From Campylobacter ureolyticus (GTDB lineage Bacteria > Campylobacterota > Campylobacteria > Campylobacterales > Campylobacteraceae), in the NCBI RefSeq assembly GCF_013372225.1, contig NZ_CP053832.1, positions 1,756,335 to 1,820,334 of the forward strand: a stretch of 64,000 bases of DNA, written 5' to 3'. The position numbers were made by a program, and so were the translations under genes. The notes below the pieces were generated by a model. That model did no database searches. It was not told the DNA's origin and worked only from the letters and a program-made list of their open reading frames with translations. Every line of letters starts with the position of its first letter. The stretch's first letter is position 1. Below, piece after piece: positions 26,156 to 33,683 of this stretch.

Positions 26156-27364
26156 ATGTTTGATGAAATTCGTTTTAATAAAATAGAACGCCTTCCAAAC
26201 TATGTTTTTGCTCAAATAAATGAAATAAAAATGAAAGCAAGACACGAAGGTAAAGATATAATCGACTTTTCTATGGGAAATCCCGATGGAAGAACTCCAC
26301 AACACATTATTGATAAATTATGCCAAAGTGCAAACAAAGACAAAACCCATGGATATTCTGTTTCTCAAGGAATTTATAAATTAAGACTAGCATGTGCTTC
26401 TTGGTATAAAAGGAAATTTAATGTCACTCTTGATCCAGATAAAGAAATAGTTGCAACCATGGGAAGTAAAGAGGGATTTGTTCACTTAACAACAGCTATT
26501 ATAAATCCTGGTGATGTAGCTGTAGTACCAGATCCTGCATACCCTATACATACTCAAGCTTTCATAATAGCTGGTGGAAATGTTGTAAAAATGCCACTAG
26601 TTTATGGGGAGGATTTCTTTTTAGATGAAGGTAAATTTTTTAAAGACTTAGAGCAAACTTTTGAAGAAAGCATTCCAAAACCAAAATATGTAGTTGTAAA
26701 TTTCCCTCACAACCCAACAACCGCGGTTGTAAATTTAAGCTTTTACGAACGTCTTGTAAAAATGGCAAAAGAAAAAAGATTTTATGTAATTAGTGATATT
26801 GCTTATGCTGAGCTTTCTTTTGGTGAATATAAAACCCCATCTATATTAGAAGTTGAGGGAGCAAAAGATGTAGCAGTTGAGTTTTATACACTATCAAAAA
26901 CTTATAATATGGCAGGCTGGAGAGTTGGTTTTATGTGCGGAAACCAAAAACTAGTAGCAGCTTTGAAAAAGATAAAATCATGGTTTGATTATGGTATGTT
27001 TACACCTATTCAAGTTGCCGCTACAATTGCACTTGATGGAGATCAAAGTTGCATTGATGAGATAAGATCAAAATATGAAAAAAGAAGAGATTTTTTAATA
27101 AAATCTTTTGAAAATGCTTCTTGGGAGATTAAAAAACCAGTTGCTTCTATGTTTGTTTGGGCAAAAATTCCAGAAAAATTTTCAAAAATAAAAAGTCTTG
27201 AGTTTAGTAAAAAACTGCTTGAGGAAGCAAATGTTGCAGTAAGTCCTGGAAGTGGCTTTGGAAGTGGCGGGGATCAGTTTGTAAGAATTGCTTTAATAGA
27301 AAATGAAAACCGAATCAAACAAGCAGCAAAAAATATAAAAAATTTCTTAAAAGGAAATGAATGA
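26156..27364 (+). CDS. PLP-dependent class I/II aminotransferase (AlaC or LL-DAP aminotransferase-like)
   Basis: A 402-residue aminotransferase. The PLP lysine lies in SKTYNMAGWRVGF; NFPHNPTTAVV and SDIAYAEL are further cofactor-binding segments, and FVRIALIENE holds the substrate-carboxylate Arg. The family contains AlaC (glutamate-pyruvate) and proteins labelled LL-diaminopimelate aminotransferase; which applies is not decidable here. ATG at 26156 follows AAGGAG; an upstream ATG at 26117 lies inside the previous gene. The gene overlaps hom by 4 bp, linking it to amino-acid synthesis from aspartate. Confidence 0.85.
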   Translation: MFDEIRFNKIERLPNYVFAQINEIKMKARHEGKDIIDFSMGNPDGRTPQHIIDKLCQSANKDKTHGYSVSQGIYKLRLACASWYKRKFNVTLDPDKEIVATMGSKEGFVHLTTAIINPGDVAVVPDPAYPIHTQAFIIAGGNVVKMPLVYGEDFFLDEGKFFKDLEQTFEESIPKPKYVVVNFPHNPTTAVVNLSFYERLVKMAKEKRFYVISDIAYAELSFGEYKTPSILEVEGAKDVAVEFYTLSKTYNMAGWRVGFMCGNQKLVAALKKIKSWFDYGMFTPIQVAATIALDGDQSCIDEIRSKYEKRRDFLIKSFENASWEIKKPVASMFVWAKIPEKFSKIKSLEFSKKLLEEANVAVSPGSGFGSGGDQFVRIALIENENRIKQAAKNIKNFLKGNE

Positions 27365-28620
27365 ATGTAGCGATTTTAGGTGTTGGAACAGTTGGAAGTT
27401 CTGTTATTAAAATTTTACAAAAAAATAAAGATCTAATAAGTGCAAGAGCTGGAAAAGAGATAATTCCAGTAGTTGGCACAGTTAGAGACTTAAATAAAGA
27501 TAGAGGCGTTAATATCCCACTAACTGATGATATTAAAAGTGTATTAAATAGAGATGATATAGATATTTATATTGAACTTATGGGTGGTGTTGAAAAGCCT
27601 TTTAATATAGTTAGCGAAATTTTAAAGAAAAAAAAGCCGGTTGTAACAGCAAATAAAGCCATGCTTGCATATCATAGATATGCCTTACAAAATCTTGCAA
27701 AAGATACGCCTTTTGGATTTGAAGCAAGTGTTGCAGGTGGCATTCCAATTATAAAAGCCCTAAGAGAGGGACTTAGCGCAAACAGAGTTGAAAAAATAGT
27801 AGGAATTTTAAATGGAACAAGCAACTATATCTTAACAGATATGATGCAAAATAACTCAAATTTTGAAGATGTGCTTAAAAAAGCTCAAAGTTTGGGTTAT
27901 GCTGAGGCAGATCCAACTTTTGATGTTGATGGGATTGATGCAGCTCACAAGCTTTTGATTTTAAGCAGTATTGCTTATGGCGTTCATGGCGATCCTGAAG
28001 ATATTTTAGTTAAAGGTATTAGAAAAATTTCAAATGAAGATATCTTTTTTGCAAAAGAGTTTGACTATACTATAAAACTTTTAGGAATTTCAAAAATAAC
28101 TGATGGCAAGGCCGAGCTTAGAGTTCATCCAGCACTAATTAATAAAGATAGGATAATTGCCGAAGTTGATGGCGTGATGAATGCAGTTAGTATAAATTGT
28201 GATGCACTAAATGAAAGTATGTATTATGGTCCAGGTGCTGGAGGAGATGCAACTGCAAGTGCGGTTATTGCAGATCTTATAGACATCGCAAAAGGAAATA
28301 AAAACCCAATGCTTGGATATGCTCAAAATTTTAAAAAAATGGAGTTAATCGAACAAAAAAATATTCAAACAAAATACTATCTAAGAGTAAAAGTCGAAGA
28401 TAGAACTGGAGTTTTAGCTAGCATTACAAATGTGATGAGCCAAAACAATATCTCAATAGATAGCTTTTTACAAAAACCAAGAAACAAGGGAGAAAAACAC
28501 ACCACACTTTATTTTACAACCCATTTAAGCCTTGAAGCAAACATTAAAAGAGTTATGGGAATTTTAGAAAATTTTGAATTTGTTTTAAATAGACCTTTTA
28601 TGATAAGGATAGAAGAGTAA
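27361..28620 (+). CDS. hom: Homoserine dehydrogenase
   Basis: A 419-residue enzyme reducing aspartate semialdehyde to homoserine for threonine and methionine synthesis. The Rossmann motif GVGTVGSSV is at residues 7-15, the catalytic region includes GILNGTSNYILTDM and AEADPTFDVDGIDAAHK, and a C-terminal ACT domain (about residues 340-415, VKVEDRTGVLASITNVM) suggests threonine feedback. ATG overlaps the aminotransferase stop by 4 bp. Confidence 0.96.
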   Translation: MNVAILGVGTVGSSVIKILQKNKDLISARAGKEIIPVVGTVRDLNKDRGVNIPLTDDIKSVLNRDDIDIYIELMGGVEKPFNIVSEILKKKKPVVTANKAMLAYHRYALQNLAKDTPFGFEASVAGGIPIIKALREGLSANRVEKIVGILNGTSNYILTDMMQNNSNFEDVLKKAQSLGYAEADPTFDVDGIDAAHKLLILSSIAYGVHGDPEDILVKGIRKISNEDIFFAKEFDYTIKLLGISKITDGKAELRVHPALINKDRIIAEVDGVMNAVSINCDALNESMYYGPGAGGDATASAVIADLIDIAKGNKNPMLGYAQNFKKMELIEQKNIQTKYYLRVKVEDRTGVLASITNVMSQNNISIDSFLQKPRNKGEKHTTLYFTTHLSLEANIKRVMGILENFEFVLNRPFMIRIEE

Positions 28621-28622
28621 AT

Positions 28623-28961
28623 TTGGGATTAAAAGAGTATATTTTTGGATTTAAAAGCGAAGAAAAAGCTATAAATTTTTTAAAAAAACTCAAATTTGAA
28701 ATAATTGATCGAAATTTTAAAAGCAAATTTGGCGAAATTGACATCATCGCCAAAAAAGATGATGTTTATCATTTCATCGAGGTAAAAGCTACAAAGGGTG
28801 ATTACGAAGCGATTTACCGCATAACTCCTCAAAAATTAGAAAAAATTTTAAAAACTTTAAATTTTTATCTTTTAAAAAATCCAGAAATTACAAACTACCA
28901 AGTTGATGCTTTGGTGTTTAAAAAAGATAAATTTGAATTTATAGAAAATATTACTATTTGA
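28623..28961 (+). CDS. yraN: UPF0102 / YraN-family nuclease-like protein
   Basis: A 112-residue protein with the restriction-endonuclease-like fold signature of UPF0102: KFGEIDIIAKKDDVYHFIEVKA (Glu-Ile-Asp, then Glu-Val-Lys). Its function is not settled; related proteins are linked to DNA repair or uptake. The start is TTG at 28623, 2 bp after hom. The order hom-yraN-trxA-trxB matches C. jejuni. Confidence 0.85.
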   Translation: MGLKEYIFGFKSEEKAINFLKKLKFEIIDRNFKSKFGEIDIIAKKDDVYHFIEVKATKGDYEAIYRITPQKLEKILKTLNFYLLKNPEITNYQVDALVFKKDKFEFIENITI

Positions 28962-28997
28962 TAATACATATTGTTTTTTGGTTAATAGTTTTTTCGA

Positions 28998-29003
28998 TAT
29001 AAT
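28998..29003 (+). promoter_or_regulatory. Candidate -10 box (TATAAT) for trxA
   Basis: TATAAT preceded by CGA, 33 bp before the trxA ATG. A strong AAAAGGAG ribosome site follows it. This suggests trxA has its own promoter in addition to any read-through from yraN. Confidence 0.5.
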
Positions 29004-29035
29004 TTATAATATTAATTTTTCTAAAAGGAGAAAAA

Positions 29036-29350
29036 ATGGCAAAATACATAGAACTTACATCAAAAAATTTCGATGTAGCAAAAGAAGGCGTTAGTTTAGT
29101 TGATTTTTGGGCTCCATGGTGCGGACCTTGTAGAATGCTTGCTCCTGTTATTGATGAGTTAGCAGAAGAATTTGAAGGAAAAGCTAAAATTTGTAAAGTA
29201 AATACCGACGAAGAGCAAGACTTAGCAGTTGAATTTGGTATAAGAAGCATTCCAACTTTACTTTTCTTTAAAGATGGCGAGATAAAAGATCAACTTATTG
29301 GCGCTCAGTCAAAACAAGCAATCACTGATAAAATAAACTCACTTTTATAG
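29036..29350 (+). CDS. trxA: Thioredoxin
   Basis: A 104-residue classic thioredoxin. The active site is WCGPC with Cys29 and Cys32; the buried Asp (VDFWAPW) and the cis-proline loop (IRSIPTLLFF) are present. Cytoplasmic disulfide reductant, recycled by TrxB encoded 82 bp downstream. The short intervening hairpin (29352-29379) may end or attenuate the trxA transcript. Confidence 0.97.
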   Translation: MAKYIELTSKNFDVAKEGVSLVDFWAPWCGPCRMLAPVIDELAEEFEGKAKICKVNTDEEQDLAVEFGIRSIPTLLFFKDGEIKDQLIGAQSKQAITDKINSLL

Positions 29351-29351
29351 T

Positions 29352-29384
29352 AAATTTGAAGCTTTTTAGCTTCAAATTTTATTA
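29352..29384 (+). terminator. Rho-independent terminator after trxA
   Basis: Perfect 11-bp stem AAATTTGAAGC/GCTTCAAATTT (29352-29362 and 29369-29379) with a 6-base loop, followed by T-rich sequence. Confidence 0.75.
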
Positions 29385-29432
29385 TTAATCTATTTTTTAA
29401 AATAAATTCATAATAAAATTAAAAGGATTGAA

Positions 29433-30368
29433 ATGTTAAATTTAGCTATCATTGGCGGCGGACCAGCAGGTCTTGCAGCAGGACTTTATGCCACAAGAGG
29501 CGGACTTAAAGATGTTGTTTTATTTGAACTTGGTATGCCTGGTGGCCAAATCACAGGAAGCTCTGAGATAGAAAACTACCCAGGAGTTGCAACCATAATG
29601 GATGGGCTTAGTTTTATGCAGCCTTGGCTTGAGCAATGTTTTAGATTTGGTTTAAAACAAGAGAGTAAAAAAGTTGTAAAAGTTGTAAAAAACAAAGACC
29701 AAAGTTTTAGCATTTTTACAGATAGCGGTGATGAGTTTAAGGCAAAAGCTGTTATCCTAGCAACTGGCTCAGAACCTAGAAAAGCAGGCTTTAAAGGTGA
29801 AAATGAGTTTTTTGGAAAAGGAGTTAGTACTTGTGCAACATGCGATGGCTTTTTTTACAAAAATAAAGAAGTTGCTGTTTTAGGCGGTGGTGATACTGCG
29901 TTAGAAGAAGCGATTTATTTAACAAACATTGTCTCAAAAGTATATTTAATACACAGAAGAGAAGGCTTTCGTGCCGCACCAATAACAGTTGAAAAAGCTA
30001 AGAAAAATCCAAAAATAGAATTTGTTTTAAATGCTGTTGTTGATGAAGTTTATGGGGATAACTCAGGCGTTACTGGAGTTAGAGTAAAATTTAATGACGG
30101 AAAAACAAGAGAGTTAAAAGTTCCTGGAATTTTTACTTTTGTGGGGCTTAATGTTAGAAATAGTATCATTAAAAATGATGATAAATTTATTTGCAACACA
30201 AATGAAACTGGACAAGTAGAGGTTGATTTAAAAATGCAAACAAGCATTAAAGGTCTTTTTGCAGCAGGCGATATCAGACAAGATGCCCCAAAGCAAGTTG
30301 TCTCAGCAGCTGGAGATGGCGCAGTTGCAGCACTTAGCGCTATGAATTATATAGAAAACCTACACTAA
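29433..30368 (+). CDS. trxB: Thioredoxin reductase
   Basis: A 311-residue low-molecular-weight flavoprotein. The FAD motif [13 protein letters not shown] is near residue 8, the redox pair CATC is at Cys134 and Cys137, the NADPH motif [10 protein letters not shown] follows, and the C-terminal [13 protein letters not shown] binds FAD. It uses NADPH to reduce thioredoxin. AAAAGGATTG precedes the ATG. Confidence 0.96.
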   Translation: MLNLAIIGGGPAGLAAGLYATRGGLKDVVLFELGMPGGQITGSSEIENYPGVATIMDGLSFMQPWLEQCFRFGLKQESKKVVKVVKNKDQSFSIFTDSGDEFKAKAVILATGSEPRKAGFKGENEFFGKGVSTCATCDGFFYKNKEVAVLGGGDTALEEAIYLTNIVSKVYLIHRREGFRAAPITVEKAKKNPKIEFVLNAVVDEVYGDNSGVTGVRVKFNDGKTRELKVPGIFTFVGLNVRNSIIKNDDKFICNTNETGQVEVDLKMQTSIKGLFAAGDIRQDAPKQVVSAAGDGAVAALSAMNYIENLH

Positions 30369-30376
30369 AACTTAAT

Positions 30377-30406
30377 AATTCAAAGAGTGAATTTACTCTT
30401 TGAATT
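30377..30406 (+). terminator. Hairpin after trxB, probable terminator
   Basis: Perfect 12-bp stem AATTCAAAGAGT/ACTCTTTGAATT with a 6-base loop, 8 bp past the trxB stop. The T-tract after it is weak, so termination strength is uncertain. Confidence 0.6.
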
Positions 30407-30498
30407 CTACTAATTATAAAAACTTATTTAACTTTTACAATTAAAAAATTATCTTAAAATCATTAATTTTCACTTTAATTTCACTATTTTTAACTCAA

Positions 30499-30530
30499 AT
30501 TTCATCTTAAAGTTTAATGCTAGATGAAAT
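30499..30530. promoter_or_regulatory. Inverted repeat, candidate operator upstream of the TorC/TorA-like pair
   Basis: Perfect 9-bp arms ATTTCATCT (30499-30507) and AGATGAAAT (30522-30530) separated by 14 bp, about 36 bp upstream of the candidate -10 box. The spacing fits a dimeric regulator. A small part of the arm may pair by chance in such AT-rich DNA. Confidence 0.4.
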
Positions 30531-30565
30531 AATATTATTTTATATCATATTTATATTATTTGTGA

Positions 30566-30571
30566 TATAAT
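30566..30571 (+). promoter_or_regulatory. Candidate -10 box (TATAAT) for the TorC/TorA-like pair
   Basis: Perfect TATAAT preceded by TGA (extended -10 form), 25 bp before the cytochrome ATG. AAGGAGGG lies between them as a strong ribosome site. Confidence 0.6.
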
Positions 30572-30596
30572 CAATAAAAATTTATAAGGAGGGTAT

Positions 30597-31151
30597 ATGA
30601 AAAAAATTTTAATATTTGTCTTTGCCTGTGCTTTTGCATTTGCAAATGAGATAGTTTATAGCGATGTTGTAAAGTCTCTTTATGCAGATAAAAGCGATAA
30701 AAAGGCTGTCGGAAGGCTACTTCCAACGGCACCTGTAGAGATTTTGGAAAAAGATGGCGATATGCTTAAAATCAAGATCGAGGGCTATATCCAAGATGAT
30801 GTGAGTGAGGCAATCTACTTTAGCGAGGGAAAAAGGATCCTAAACGCAGCTTTTGGAAAAAATGCAGCCGTAGATGTTAAGGTCTTAGAAAAAGGTGCTT
30901 GGAGCAAAGTAAGCGTTGAAGCCTATACCGATGATAAGGATTTTTATAAAGAGCTAAAGCCTATCATGGATAGAGCTGCTGGTATCTACACTGAGAGTTG
31001 TTCAATGTGTCATGCTCTTCACAACATTAACGAATACAACGCAAATCAGTGGCCAAGTATATTAAAATCTATGCTAAGTAGAACTGTCATGGATAAAAAA
31101 GATAGATTTTTAGTTTCTCAGTATTTACAAAAAACTACTACAAAGGAGTAA
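30597..31151 (+). CDS. Periplasmic monohaem cytochrome c, TorC-like
   Basis: A 184-residue protein with a Sec signal peptide (about residues 1-16) and one haem site CSMCH (residues 135-139), followed by NQWP and Met residues available as axial ligand. Residues 20-120 form a small beta domain like that of the paralogue at 256-855. It corresponds to C. jejuni Cj0265c and should donate electrons to the reductase encoded 3 bp downstream. The strong ribosome site suggests high expression. Confidence 0.85.
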   Translation: MKKILIFVFACAFAFANEIVYSDVVKSLYADKSDKKAVGRLLPTAPVEILEKDGDMLKIKIEGYIQDDVSEAIYFSEGKRILNAAFGKNAAVDVKVLEKGAWSKVSVEAYTDDKDFYKELKPIMDRAAGIYTESCSMCHALHNINEYNANQWPSILKSMLSRTVMDKKDRFLVSQYLQKTTTKE

Positions 31152-31154
31152 AAA

Positions 31155-33644
31155 ATGTCAGTAAATTTATCAAGAAGAAATTCACTTAAAACAATTGGTG
31201 CGGCATTTTGTGTGCCATTTTTTATGAAAATGAACCTTTTTGCGGCCGAAAATGCTACTAAAAATTTCAAGATTATTAGAGATGGTGAAGTTATAACAGG
31301 AGCTCACTGGGGCGTTTTAAAACTTACCATAAAAGACGGTAAAATCGTAAAAAGCGAGCCTTTAAACAAAACTTCAAGCATAAAAAATCCTCTTCAACAC
31401 TACACAGCTGATTTGGTTTATGCAAAAGATAGGGTCAAATATCCTTATGTAAGAAAAAGCTATTTAGAAAATCCAGATAGCCCAAAACCTGAACTTAGAG
31501 GAAGTGATGAGTGGGTTAGAGTAAGCTATGACAAAGCTATAAAGCTAATTGCAAACGAACTTAAAAAAACAATAAAAGCAAGCGGAAATACTAGTGTTTT
31601 TGCAGGAAGCTATGGATGGAAAAGTCCTGGAAATATGCAAAATGCAAGAATCTTACTTCATAGATTTATGAACCAAATAGGTGGTTTTACAGGAACTTTA
31701 GGTGATTATTCAACTGGTGCATCACAAATTATTATGCCGCATGTCCTAGGAACAATTGAGGTATATGAGCAACAAACTTCTTGGCCTTTAGTATTAGAAA
31801 ATGCCGATGTTGTTGTTATTTGGGGTGCTGATCCATACTCAACCTTAAAAATAGCTTGGACTGTAAGCGATGAGCAAGGTTTAAAGTATCTTGAAGAACT
31901 AAAAAAGAGTGGAAAAAAAGTTATTTTCATAGATCCTATAAAAAATGCAACTTGCAAATTTTTAAACGCCCAGTGGATAGCACCGTTACCAAATACCGAT
32001 GTTGCAATGATGCTTGGTATGATGTATGAACTCTATGAGTCTAAAAAATATGACCAAAAATTTATAGAAACCTACACAACAGGATTTGATAAGTTCTTGC
32101 CTTATCTTCTTGGAAAAACAGATAATACTCCAAAAACTCCAAAATGGGCTTCCCAAATTTGTAAAATTGATGAAAAAACCATAAAAGAGTTGGCTCATAC
32201 ACTTTATGACAATAAAACTATGATAATGAGTGGATGGGGTATGCAAAGAGCTCATCATGGCGAGCAACCACATTGGGCACTAGTAACTCTTTGTGCAATG
32301 CTTGGACAAATTGGAAAGCCAGGATGTGGATTTGGATTAAGCTATCATTACAGTAACGGCGGAACACCTGATGCAAAAGCTGGAATCGTTGGTGGTATAA
32401 GCTCAGGTGCTGCAAACGTTGGAACCGGTCAAAGCTGGCTTCAAAAAGCAACTGATTCAGCATTTCCACTAGCTAGAATTTCAGATGCTCTTTTAAATCC
32501 TGGAAAAACAATAGATCACAACGGCAAAAAAATAACCTATCCAAAAATTGACTTTATATACTGGGCAGGCGGAAATCCTTTAGTCCATCATCAAAATACA
32601 AATGAATTTATTAAAGTTTGGAAAAAGCCACGAACTGTTGTAGTAAATGAAATTTACTGGACTCCAACTGCTAGAATGGCAGATATTGTTATGCCTGTAA
32701 CTACAATCTATGAAAGAGATGATATTTCTATGATTGGTGATTATGCAAATTTAGGAATAACTCCAATGAAACAAGCTGTTGAAAAAATAGGTGAGAGTAA
32801 AAATGACTATGAAATTTTTACCGATTTAGCAGCAGAGTTTGGTGTAAAAGACAAATATACAGAAAATAAAAGCGATATTGACTGGATAAAAGAATTTTAT
32901 GAAAGCGCAAGAGATCAGGCAAAGAAAATGCAACTTGAAGAGCTAAATGGCGTTGTTATGAAGCCATTTGAGGAATTTTGGGCTGATAATAAGCCTATAA
33001 CTTTCCTTCAAACTCAAGAGGGATTTGAATATAATAGATATGGCGATTTTAGAGAAGATCCTATTTTAGAGCCACTCGGCACTCCATCAGGCCTAATTGA
33101 AATTTACTCAGAAGTAATTGAGAAGATGAATTATGATGATTGTAAAGCTCATCCAACTTGGTTTGAGCCAATTGAATGGCTTGGTATGAAAAACAAACCT
33201 GCTGAGTTTCACCTAGTTACTTCTCACCCTGAAGATCGTCTTCACTCTCAGCTAAATAACACAAGTCTTAGAGATGAGTATGCTATCTCAAACCTGGAGC
33301 CTATCTGGATAAACAGTGAAGACGCAAAAGCAAAAGGCATCAAAACTGGTGATGCGGTTAGAGTATTTAATGCTAGAGGCGAGGTGTTGGCTGGTGCAAA
33401 AGTAACAGATGACATTATAAAAGGTGTTGTTAAACTATGTGAAGGTGCTTGGTACGACCCACTTGATCCAACAAAGGCAAATACTTTGGATAAAAATGGA
33501 AGCGCAAATGTCTTAACTATAGATATGCCAACTTCAAAACTTGCAAATGGAAACATCTCTCACACTGGTCTTGTAAATATAGAAAAATTTACAGGCAAAG
33601 TTCCTGAGCTTACTATCTTTAAACAACCTAATATAAAAGCTTAA
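31155..33644 (+). CDS. TMAO/DMSO/biotin-sulfoxide reductase-type molybdoenzyme (Cj0264c-like)
   Basis: An 829-residue periplasmic molybdoenzyme of the TorA/DorA/BisC group. A twin-arginine leader (SRRNSLKTIG, Phe of the consensus replaced by Ser) is followed by the four-domain catalytic chain. The candidate molybdenum ligand is Ser186 in GDYSTGAS. There are no N-terminal [4Fe-4S] cysteines, as in this group. The C-terminal domain has the HSQLNNTSLRDEY guanine-binding block. It probably reduces TMAO, DMSO or related N- and S-oxides as a terminal acceptor; the substrate cannot be fixed from sequence. Confidence 0.87.
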   Translation: MSVNLSRRNSLKTIGAAFCVPFFMKMNLFAAENATKNFKIIRDGEVITGAHWGVLKLTIKDGKIVKSEPLNKTSSIKNPLQHYTADLVYAKDRVKYPYVRKSYLENPDSPKPELRGSDEWVRVSYDKAIKLIANELKKTIKASGNTSVFAGSYGWKSPGNMQNARILLHRFMNQIGGFTGTLGDYSTGASQIIMPHVLGTIEVYEQQTSWPLVLENADVVVIWGADPYSTLKIAWTVSDEQGLKYLEELKKSGKKVIFIDPIKNATCKFLNAQWIAPLPNTDVAMMLGMMYELYESKKYDQKFIETYTTGFDKFLPYLLGKTDNTPKTPKWASQICKIDEKTIKELAHTLYDNKTMIMSGWGMQRAHHGEQPHWALVTLCAMLGQIGKPGCGFGLSYHYSNGGTPDAKAGIVGGISSGAANVGTGQSWLQKATDSAFPLARISDALLNPGKTIDHNGKKITYPKIDFIYWAGGNPLVHHQNTNEFIKVWKKPRTVVVNEIYWTPTARMADIVMPVTTIYERDDISMIGDYANLGITPMKQAVEKIGESKNDYEIFTDLAAEFGVKDKYTENKSDIDWIKEFYESARDQAKKMQLEELNGVVMKPFEEFWADNKPITFLQTQEGFEYNRYGDFREDPILEPLGTPSGLIEIYSEVIEKMNYDDCKAHPTWFEPIEWLGMKNKPAEFHLVTSHPEDRLHSQLNNTSLRDEYAISNLEPIWINSEDAKAKGIKTGDAVRVFNARGEVLAGAKVTDDIIKGVVKLCEGAWYDPLDPTKANTLDKNGSANVLTIDMPTSKLANGNISHTGLVNIEKFTGKVPELTIFKQPNIKA

Positions 33645-33650
33645 ACTCAT

Positions 33651-33675
33651 CCCCTCAAATTTGAGGGGATTTTTA
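33651..33675. terminator. Bidirectional terminator between the reductase and a TonB receptor
   Basis: A perfect inverted repeat, CCCCTCAAA/TTTGAGGGG, followed by ATTTTT on the plus strand, between two convergent genes. GC-rich arms make it one of the strongest terminators here. Confidence 0.85.
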
Positions 33676-33683
33676 TAAAATAA

